From Tieghemiomyces parasiticus (taxonomy: Eukaryota > Kickxellomycota > Dimargaritomycetes > Dimargaritales > Dimargaritaceae), in assembly GCA_027575765.1 (NCBI GenBank), contig JANBPT010000052.1, positions 27,459 through 91,458 of the forward strand: a stretch of 64,000 bases of DNA, in the 5' to 3' direction. Below, in pieces: positions 19,814-28,724 of this stretch. The notes under the pieces were generated by a model. That model ran no database searches. It had not been told where the DNA came from and saw nothing but the letters and a program-made list of their open reading frames with translations. The position numbers were made by a program, and so were the translations under genes. Positions within the stretch are counted from its first letter, which is position 1. Every line of letters starts with the position of its first letter.

Positions 19814-19980
19814 TGTTGGCAGACCGCGGTTAGGAACTTCGTAATGGCCTGAATGGAACCAGTGGCGGTGAATAAGTTCTTGTGGGTGGGAGTCACTGAA
19901 CGGCTAATGGCACCGATACTAAGGAAAGCGCTCTTGGCAGTGGTCACATACTTGGTGGTGTCGACCTTGTGAGCGAGCAT
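19807..19980 (-). CDS. Small 57-residue ORF upstream of chitinase 2
   Basis: Read directly from the minus strand, this encodes 57 residues beginning MLAHKVDTTKYVTTAKSAFL and ending LTAVCQHI. I do not recognise it. The segment ATGSIQAITKFLTAV resembles STGQITALTTALTAY in the 151-residue protein upstream of chitinase copy 1, and both ORFs sit immediately upstream of a chitinase on the same strand. It could be a shortened paralogue, an exon of a spliced gene, or an upstream ORF of the chitinase transcript. It has no signal peptide. Confidence is limited by its length. Confidence 0.35.
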   Translation of the reverse strand: MLAHKVDTTKYVTTAKSAFLSIGAISRSVTPTHKNLFTATGSIQAITKFLTAVCQHI

Positions 19981-20522
19981 GGGGCGCCGCGAAGGATCCT
20001 GTCGAGATACTTACGGGAGTCGATTACGAGACGAGACAGTTGAATAGCGCTGATATTGGATTCTCTCTATAGCATTAGGCCGCGCGGCGTTTACCTCAGG
20101 GGCGACGGGCTAAGTGATGAGTGAACCTTGCCAAACATTGAGGTCCCAGGTGATTGGCGGCGCGCTTCAGATAGCTCTCAATGGTGGCGAGGCTCCAGCG
20201 GATGATGACCACAAGCCAAAAGAGCCGAAGGCAAGTTCCACGTGTTTTACATCGATGTCCACATGGGAGACAGTTGCCGCCGCGACAGTCACTAGGCAGT
20301 TTAGGGTAGATTTTTAGCTCATTGTTTATTTGAAGCTTTGGCGATACTTTTTGGAGGGAGTAGAATTATTATAGTGAGCCATTGGGTGTAGTGATCAGAA
20401 ACCGGGGGGGGCGGCATCGATAGGGCCGGTAGCCTAGGGATTCTGAGCCGCCGCGGTCGACCGCGGTATCTTTCGATCCGGTGCCGTGGATTTTTCGATA
20501 CGTGGTCTGCTGTGTGAAGGCC
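19981..20522. other. Intergenic region with a 16-bp palindrome
   Basis: No firm gene. The perfect palindrome CCGCGGTCGACCGCGG lies at 20451-20466. Confidence 0.45.
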
Positions 20523-20812
20523 CTACGGCTCCCAAGTGGATTGGCAAGGCCGAAGGTTTGCGCTTTTTGGACTTCTGCGGCAGCTTATGCGACAGGTGCC
20601 AGGCACGCATGAAGCACCGGTCCGCGGCTTCAATTCAAAGGTTCCTGGGGGTGGCGTAGCTTCGGTAAGTCCCGTGCCAATGTACTGGTCACACCGGCGG
20701 TACCACCCGTCCACATATCTTCCGGGCGCTTACCTTCGCGCCAGCCCTCCAATTCCTCGGCGGTTACCGGGGTGGAGTTGCCAGCAGTAGTGGCATCGGG
20801 TGCCGGTGCCAT
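20523..20812 (-). CDS. Possible small spliced gene, structure unresolved
   Basis: On the minus strand, ATG 20812 opens a clean reading frame (MAPAPDATTAGNSTPVTAEE...) that ends at a good donor, GAAG|GTAAGC, at 20734. A plausible continuation starts after AG at 20660 (ATPPPGTFELKPRTGASC in phase) and runs toward 20523. The protein is not recognised. The composition looks more gene-like than its surroundings, but exon 2 and the stop are uncertain. Confidence 0.3.
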
Positions 20813-21024
20813 AGCGTAGAATAAATCAGGTATAGACTAAAATGTGTATTGATAAATGGGGAAGCCGCTGGATGGACGGAGAAGATAGGGGTCCGAAGAA
20901 CCAACCGTGCGGGGAGCATTCCACCTGCCCGCTGGGGGTCAGCCCTCCCCCCCTGACATCGTCCGCCAATACGCATACAGTCCAGGGGACATGCCTATCT
21001 CTTTATGGGCATATATGCCCCTAC

Positions 21025-23033
21025 CTAGTCCTTGGGGCCGATCATGTTTTCAGGGCGGACCCACTGGGCAAACTGCTCTTCGTTGAGCAGGCCGAGAGAC
21101 AGGGCCGCTTGCTTGAGGGTGGTGCCTTCCTTATGGGCCTTCTTGGCGCACTTGGCGGCGTTGTCGTAACCAATGTGAGGATTGAGGGCGGTGACCAGCA
21201 TGAGCGACTCGTTCATGATGGCCTTAATTTTGGCCTCGTTGGCCTGGATGCCGACGACGCAGTTGTTGGTGAACGACCGGGACCCGTCGGCCAGGAGGCG
21301 CACCGACTGAAGCAGGTTCTTGATCATGACGGGCTTGAACACGTTGAGCTCAAAGTGACCGTTGGATCCGCCGATGCTGATGGTGCTGTTGTTACCCATG
21401 ACCTGGGCACACACCATGGTGAGGGCCTCGCACTGAGTCGGATTGACCTTGCCGGGCATGATGGAGGACCCGGGCTCGTTCTCTGGGAGCTGCAGCTCGC
21501 CCAGCCCACAGCGCGGGCCGGACCCCAGGAAACGGATGTCGTTGGCGACCTTCATGAGCGACACGGCGATGGTGTTGAGGGCACCACTCGCCTCGACGAT
21601 GGCATCGTGGGCTGCCAGGGCCTCGAACTTGTTGGGTGCGGTCTGGAATGGAAGCTTGGTGAACTTGGCAATCTCGTCAGCCACACGCACGTCAAACCCC
21701 TTACGGGTGTTGAGCCCAGTGCCTACGGCGGTCCCGCCCTGGGCCAGGTTGCACAGGCGCGGGAGCACGTCCTTGACGCGCTCGATGGCGTAGGTCAGCT
21801 GCTGAGTGTACCCGGAAAACTCCTGGCCCAGGGTCAGCGGGGTGGCGTCCTGCAGGTGGGTACGGCCGATCTTGATGATATCCTTAAACTCATCGGACTT
21901 GGCCTGCAGCGCGTCGCGCAGGAGGGTGAGGGCTGGGATGAGCGATTGCTTCATCTCGACCACGGCCGACACATGCATGGCCGTCGGGAAGGTGTCGTTG
22001 GACGACTGGCTCATGTTGACGTGGTCGTTCGGGTGCACAGGTGTCTTGCTGCCCTTTTCGCCACCCAGTAGCTCGATGGCACGGTTGGAGATGACTTCAT
22101 TAACGTTCATGTTGGTCTGGGTACCGGACCCGGTCTGGTACACAACCAGCGGGAAGTGGTCCATCAGCTTGCCTTCGATGACCTCATCGGCTGCCATCAC
22201 GATCGAGTCGCCCACCTTGGCGTCCAGCCCGTACGACATGTTGACGATGGCCGCAGAGCGCTTCAGCACGCCAAAGGCCTTGATGAGGGGCTCGGGCATG
22301 CGTTCGCTGGGACCACCAATGTCAAAGTTCTGTAGGGATCTGCGTATGGTAGAGGGAGGGAGGTGAAGGTTGTTTGAGGTTAGCGGGCAGTGTTCGGAGA
22401 ACGATAGCACGCGGCAGCCTAGCGAAAGAGGCTGATTGCAGCGGACAACCTACCTTTGGGTCTGGGCGCCCCAGTACTTATCGGCGGGCACCTTGATCTC
22501 GCCGAACGAGTCGTTCTCAACACGGAACTGCTGCTAAACAATTTGTAAAGGCGCGGGCGGAGGAAGGGTGATAGGCCGCCACGGTGGTTTAGTTGTCCGG
22601 CAATCAGATACCTCTGGGGTTGATTTGGGACCAAGGAGTCTGACAGCGGCCAATGGATGATTAACTCGGGTTACTTACCATCGCGGCGGAGAAAGAGCTG
22701 AACGGACGGCGGGCGGAGGTCGCGAGGCGCTGAAGGGAAGTGATATGGAGAGAAAGGTTAGGCCAACGAGACAGTTGGGAGCGTTAGGTTGAAGGGGCAC
22801 TGGAAAGTAGCTAGAAGGCTTTAATGCAAGGTACTCTCTTAGCAAATCCTGGGCCACCTTGGCGTCCAACTTGATTCGCCAAGCCGTCCTCTTTCCTAGC
22901 CTGGGCTTTAGCCAATCCAGTTACCACTATTCCCACTTTGACTATTAATCTCGCCACCGCATGTCTACAGACATGCTTCACTTACGTAAGAAACACCCGA
23001 GGTCGAGGCAATCTTGGCCACGTTGTTGTACAT
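21025..23033 (-). CDS. FUM1: Fumarate hydratase (class II), mitochondrial, four exons
   Basis: Fumarase interconverts fumarate and malate in the TCA cycle. I assign complement(join(21025..22339, 22454..22533, 22679..22729, 22986..23033)), which keeps phase and gives 497 residues. Exons 1-2 encode a basic, Ser/Ala-rich leader ([13 protein letters not shown]... then [17 protein letters not shown]). Exon 3 encodes the conserved [20 protein letters not shown] start of the mature enzyme. Exon 4 has the rest, including [34 protein letters not shown] and the superfamily signature [14 protein letters not shown]. Donors are GTAAGT, GTAAGT and GTAGGT. The exon 3 acceptor could shift by 3 or 6 bases (TAG|CAGCAG). 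ATG 22681, the last codon of exon 2, could start a cytosolic form (MQQFRVEND...). Confidence 0.93.
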
Positions 23034-23889
23034 GACGGGGAATAAGGTAGTGGGGCGAGCAAAGGGCACGCGAGAATACAAGTTGGAGTGAGCGAAATAG
23101 GGAACGATCGATAACGACAGAGCAAATGTGCCAATGGTCTTACGGGCAGGGATTAGTGCGGCGAGGTTTAACTCAGTAAAGGTACTTGACACGGACGGGA
23201 CAGTACTGGCTGGAGCGTTAGGAGTGCCTGAGTCGAAGGCAGCGTGCCGTGGTTGACGCGTAGGCCAGGCCCAGCCCCGGAAATTCGTGGCCCGGCTTCT
23301 TGGCTTGTGAGCGGCCTTTGAAGCCGACGAAACGACACGTAACGGAATAGATAGGCGGTGGGTGGTTGGGGGACACGGAATGTGACTGGGTAGGCTGTGG
23401 CCATCCCAGCGCTCAGCGTCTGCAAGGTACCGCTAGGATGTTTATGTCACGTGCCTGCTGTTCGGCCCAGGTCCATCCTGGAAGTTGCCAGTAGCTCCAC
23501 TTCCCCTTCACTGTGGCAGAGCGCTCTATAACCGTTTCCGAAACTGCCAACTGGAGCCGCCTTCTAGTGGTAGCCTTTGGCTATTGTCAGAAGATTGAGC
23601 TCGGCCCAGTATGGTTAGAGTGGCTAACTTTCCGTCCATCGCCTCCGTTCGAGGCCGACGGGGTAAAACCCGTCCCACCCATTGGAAACCCAGTATCTCG
23701 GACAGTGCCCCTTCTCTAACTCTCCCCCACCACCGGGCTCACTCCTGGTTAGGAAACTCCGATGAGTTCCTTTCGTCCGCCTTGCAAACTTTCATTTCCT
23801 CCTGACGTTTTTTCAACTCCGACCCTTCACGGCAACCCACTGTTGCTTGCAATATTTCCCTTCACTTTTACTCCTTAAAGTCTCTTAAT
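23034..23889. other. Divergent promoter region, fumarase and inositol polyphosphate kinase
   Basis: About 860 bp between two divergent genes. ORFs on the minus strand extend upstream of the fumarase ATG but have no in-frame ATG or conserved sequence. The segment before 23890 is C/T-rich. Confidence 0.5.
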
Positions 23890-24807
23890 ATGGCGCGGGC
23901 CACCGAGGACCAGGGCCTGGTGGAGCTGGCCGGCCAGGCCGCGGGTCACCCGGGGATGCTGACCACGGCGGACGGTTCTTTACTTCACAAACAGAGCCTA
24001 CCGCAAGAGGTAAGCTTTTACGAAGCGGTCCAGGCCCGACACCTCGCCACGGCCGACCCGCTCGCCCCGTTTCTCCCTGCGTACTACGGCCAGCGACCCT
24101 CCTCGACCATTTCCCAGGGCGACAACACAGCCAACGAGCAGCAGTCCACCGGCACGACCACGATTGTCATTGCGAATGCACTGCACGGTCTTCGCCACCC
24201 GTCCGTGCTGGACGTCAAAATGGCCACTCAACAGTACGAGGACGACGCCAGCGAGGCCAAGAAGCAACGGCTGACCGAGCGCGCCCGTGATACAACATCC
24301 ACCCGGTTCGGGTTCCGAGTTGCCGGGATGCTGCTCCGAGTGGGGGCGGCCGACTCCGTGCGAGTGGAGAAGCCCGAGGCGTACCGCATCACGCCGGCTC
24401 TCTGTCCAGCCTACCTCCGTCGCTTCCTGCCGGACCCGACGACCGCGGCCGACGGGTTCGGTGACGCCCTATTGGGGTGGATCATCCGGGACCTGTACGC
24501 TTTGCACGCGGCCCTGGAGGGCCGTGACGTCTATTTTATTGGCGCATCCCTCCTACTGGTCTACGAGGGCAATGTGACCACCGCCAATGAGCGGTGGGCC
24601 GAGTATTTAGCCGCCGGACCTGCGGAACGGCCGGCGGTCGAAGCAACGCTCTACCGGTTTAACGTAATCGATTTTGGCCACTCGTACTGGGCGGCAAACC
24701 CCACACTCCTGGCCGATTTCCGGTTCGGACTACGCAACCTGGCGGCCACACTGGAGCAAATTCGAGCAGGCCACTCCTTTAACATGGAGAGTATACTGAG
24801 GGACTGA
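23890..24807 (+). CDS. Inositol polyphosphate kinase (multikinase type)
   Basis: This 305-residue intronless protein belongs to the inositol polyphosphate kinase family, which phosphorylates inositol phosphates using ATP. The diagnostic PxxxDxKxG-type motif is HPSVLDVKMATQQY (about 104-117), here with Met-Ala where many members have MG. It is followed by the conserved GFRVAGML strand, then ASLLLVYEG and VIDFGHSYWA near the C-terminus, matching the SLLFVYEG and IDFAH elements that bind metal and nucleotide. The length fits the multikinase (Arg82/IPMK) class rather than the much larger Kcs1-type InsP6 kinases. It ends about 220 bp from the convergent Ku70 gene, with AATAAA near 24904. Confidence 0.85.
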   Translation: MARATEDQGLVELAGQAAGHPGMLTTADGSLLHKQSLPQEVSFYEAVQARHLATADPLAPFLPAYYGQRPSSTISQGDNTANEQQSTGTTTIVIANALHGLRHPSVLDVKMATQQYEDDASEAKKQRLTERARDTTSTRFGFRVAGMLLRVGAADSVRVEKPEAYRITPALCPAYLRRFLPDPTTAADGFGDALLGWIIRDLYALHAALEGRDVYFIGASLLLVYEGNVTTANERWAEYLAAGPAERPAVEATLYRFNVIDFGHSYWAANPTLLADFRFGLRNLAATLEQIRAGHSFNMESILRD

Positions 24808-25027
24808 CCCCTCCCAGAGCTCGCTTTGAATAGGGGATTGAGGATGTCTCCAAATTTATATCGTAATCGCGCAGACCTCTTATTATTTATCTTTCGCTGC
24901 AGTTAATAAACGGTGCGACACATAGCCACTCTATAGAGACCAAAGATGGGATGGCTGCATACTGGTGCTAATCCGAGTGGTGGTCATTATTGGAAGGCCG
25001 TATTACCGATAACGATCAGGCAGGACC

Positions 25028-28000
25028 TCACAACTTACGTTTGCGAGGAACGGTCTTGGGTTTCGACGCGGCGACCGAATTGCAGCGGATCGGTAACAGC
25101 AGTCGCTGAACGGTCTGTGGTAGGTCACAATAAGATAGATGGGCATCCAAAGAAAAGAAAAACACCCCCCGGACGGTAGCACGGTTAGTCGGACCCAGAG
25201 GTTGGAAAGGACTCCCTGGGGGCTGTTCGGTGCGTTTAAACACCGTGCTGTATTGTGGCAATTGACCGAAATCGACATCAGCAAGAATTAGGTACTGACC
25301 TGGCAGTTAGCGGCGGACGCTAGCATGCTACGAAACGGATTTGGACGGTCAAACGGCTGGTCATCGGCCAAGGAGAAGAATCGACTGTAGTGGTCTTCTT
25401 CCACTGTTTGCGATATAGGTGTAAGAGAGGTAGACCGGGGTCGTGAGACTAGAGCTGGTCAGGGATGTGAAGGCAGCCATTGACACGGCTAACGCTTGGA
25501 GGTGCTTGGAGGCCGTCATCAATTGTCCATTTCGGTATAAAACGGCAGTACTTACGTGGGTCAGGCAGCGCCTCAGGTTGGAACGGCTGCTGGTGATGAA
25601 GCATATCGATCACGCTCGTATAGCAGCGCAGGTAGTCGTCCCGGCACAGTTGCTTGTACAACTCTGTTGTGATGGTTAGTTGTGAGCAGACAATTACAAA
25701 GATGTTGGGACGTTTTGAGACACTGGGCCAAGGTGGCTTCTAATCATTTGCCTTACTGGCGATTTTGACCCATCTTACTTACTTGGGGCGTCATTTGTCC
25801 CTGGGTAGGTTCGCGTTTCTTCGTTATAGGCCAGGTGGATGATGTCGAAGCTCTCGGGTTCCACTAGGGCCCCCGGGTGCTGCACAATGGGTCGGGGCAC
25901 GAAGACGACCACCGACGGATTATGCTGAGAGCCAAGCATTTGGTAACATACGGCCACCTGGCTCTGCTGAATCATACGGCGGTGGAACGCGGTGAATAGG
26001 CGTTGCCCGGCTACATCCTGTTTAAAGGGCCAACGCATACCAGCGTATAATCAATAGAGTCCGTGTTAAATCATTCAAGTGGTGGGATTCTCTGTTTAGG
26101 GAGAAGAGGCTCCACTACGAACCCCTCGACGAGTGCAATGTCGGAATTCCTGTGACTTACCTGCCCGTTGGCCACAATGCGAGCGGTGTTGCCTATGATA
26201 CGTGACAGATCGATGCAGTCTTTGGGTTTGAACCCAATAAGATGAAATCCTGAGTCGTCGATTGGGTAATTGGAATTCACACGGTGAATCCAGGGTATAT
26301 ATCGGTTAGGATAACGCGAGCTCGATCAGCTGATAGTATTCCGCTAGGTACAAGCGAATTAACGTCATAAACATACCATTTTTAGGAAACAGATTGTTGG
26401 CACTATGGAGCTCGTCGGGTCGGAAGAGTACCTGTACAAACAAGTGTGGGATGCAAAGCAATAGGTATGGCAGTATATAAGTCACCTATAGCTGCCCTAA
26501 CTCACACTGTGTGTGAAGTCCAATGCGGGGGAGGGGGTTGAGGTCCCATGTGTGTAATAAGGTAGAATAAAGCCGAACCTACCCGGAGCTGTTCAAAACT
26601 GTACTCCACCAGGCGAGCATCGGATTCCGACGAGGTCTGTGTGCGCTGTAAAGGGTAATTCGGTGCCATGGAACGCAACGGAGGTGGGTGGATACAGGCC
26701 TCCGTAAATTTAACATGGCGATGGGTGATTAGGCAGGTATTCGTAGTAATCAGGGGGGGGATTTCTCATGGTAAACCGATGCAAACAATCTAATTGACGC
26801 ACTTACGGGATCGAACACCTCCCGGCGGGAGGTAGTGGGGTATAACTGACCGTCTGTACCTAGGGTGGCCTTGACGGTGGGTGGTTTGAGCACTTTAATC
26901 GCTGAGAAGCTATCAAAGTAGGTGAATGCCATTGCTAGTGCGACTTGGTATCGTAGTTAGGCGACGCTCAGAATAAAAATATGGGCACTGGTAACTGCAA
27001 TGGAGACATCAACTTACTACGCAACCCGGATACGTAGGTCGTCCGACAGGTGCCACGAATAATGATAGTCACGGTGGGGGTTGATGGTCACGGCGATGAG
27101 GACATCACTAAGTTGGTCGATGGTGTCCAGAGGGTGAAGCCAAAGGCGGGCACGCTGTGCCTATTGGATGCCAAATTTACATGTGGTAATAATCCAGGGC
27201 AGGACGTCGGAGATGTGTTAGACGGAGGGCGTAATCATACCGGAGGCATTGCGGATCTTGTGGTCCTGTAGTGGACTGTGTAGGTATTGGCGGTAACAGG
27301 TAAAAACCTACCGGATCGTCGGGTTTCCGGGGGGCCGAGCGGGCTGATTTGCTAAAGTACACCACGTTGTATTTGGCCTCCTGCGTTTGGTTTTCCGGGT
27401 CGGTCTCCACCTATTCAGAAAGATGGGCAGTGGGGTGACAAATATGAGAAGATGGTGGTACTATCGGTTAGAGGGCTGACTTCTGAATTGCTGCCGCAGA
27501 AATGGCGGGTTAGAGCGGAGGCCTGCGGGTGGATAGCCTCTCGTTAATCAGTACCTCGGGGTTTTGAGGGTCTGCTGTGGAAGAAACGTCCCCGGTCGAC
27601 AGCTGTTTGATGACCAAAGACGGATTATGGCACAGAATCAGGACGCGACGTGTCAACAACAGTTGCGGGCTGGCGTGTCGGTAGGAGGATGCACATGGAG
27701 TGAGGTAGGTGGATTAGTACCAAAAGTGATCGTGACAATTAGACCAGGGGGGGACAATGCTCGCTATGGACTTCAACTGTGCGTGAAAAACGGCCCCGTA
27801 GATGGGTAGCTACTCTTCTTACCTAGTAGCAAACTGATCCCGAATGAGATCATGTAGAGAATCACACCCGGTTCTCTGCAGCTTCGACACAAGCCTGGAC
27901 AATTTGCCAGTCCGAGCTGTCACGGTCGCATGGGCCGATCGATGGGGGGAATATGTCGGGGTTTAGGATAGCGAGTAGAGCTGGTGTCTATTCATCGCGA

Positions 28001-28724
28001 GAAATTGTGACCTCGTAGATAAACGTGTAGAACTTTGAATAAATGCCAATAGACAGATTGTTCAGTACTTACAGGCATTCAGACCCCGAAATGTATCCAA
28101 CAAGGAGGGCCCAAAGCGGGTCAGCGGCAGGACATGGTAGACGCTATACGGACCGTCTCTCTCCTAACGGTATGGCGTCGTGACAAAAATGCGAGCACGG
28201 GGGATACCTTGTGGTTAATGTCAACGATACGGGTCCTGACCCGATTCACCTCCAGAGTCCTGCCGATAGGGCCGGCCTGGTGCCAACTAACCTTTTCGTA
28301 AAACGTGACGGCGTAGTAACTGTTCGGTTGCCGCTTGACGTGAGCGAATATCAGGTTCTGGATGGATGCAATGACAGATCCTACGGTAACACCGCACTCC
28401 TTGGCGCTGCTGGTGAACATGGGTAGTCCGCACCATATCACCGTGGCGCCGCCGAACTAGACCAATAAGAAACGGGTTCGGGTTAGTCCGCGGGCGCCAT
28501 AACAAAAAACGTCAAGGTCAGTCGCGTAAACGCGAATGAGACAGTCAGACCAGCAGGTTTGGAGGTTAGACATCTGCGATGGTTAGTTTTGGTCGCTAAC
28601 CAAACCTGCATCTTATTCTGACTCGTCAGAATCCCACACGGGTACAAATTCTTTGGCTTACCTGGGTCTCCTCCGAAGGTTCTACCGTGCCATGAGTGTG
28701 GTCGGTACTCGGGTTAGCGGACAT
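25028..28724 (-). CDS. KU70: Ku70 (XRCC6 homologue), 16 exons
   Basis: Ku70 pairs with Ku80 to bind DNA ends in non-homologous end joining. Proposed minus-strand exons: 28662-28724, 28208-28456, 28073-28163, 27823-27916, 27555-27669, 27312-27410, 27181-27275, 27018-27107, 26807-26909, 26583-26645, 26377-26431, 26161-26249, 25783-26017, 25556-25663, 25300-25403, 25028-25114. All phases agree and give 579 residues. Recognisable parts are a vWA-like N-terminal domain (VTVGSVIASIQNL, YYAVTFYEK), the beta-barrel segment KVLKPPTVKA, then FRPDELHSANN and NGFHLIGFKPKDC (the Ku70 GFKP element), and a core with SVVVFVPRPIV and FDIIHLAYNEE. The C-terminus is basic (PKTVPRKRKL), with no room for a SAP domain. 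Some splice sites need transcript support; exon 2 may contain a 42-bp in-frame intron (28250-28291). Confidence 0.85.

Noticed and set aside
20842..22071. 409-codon plus-strand ORF opposite fumarase
   Set aside because: Shadow of the fumarase coding exon. Only the minus strand shows family motifs.
25028..28724. Treating the Ku70 region as several short independent genes
   Set aside because: The small minus-strand ORFs join in one phase-consistent chain through good donor and acceptor sites and together give Ku70 features in order.
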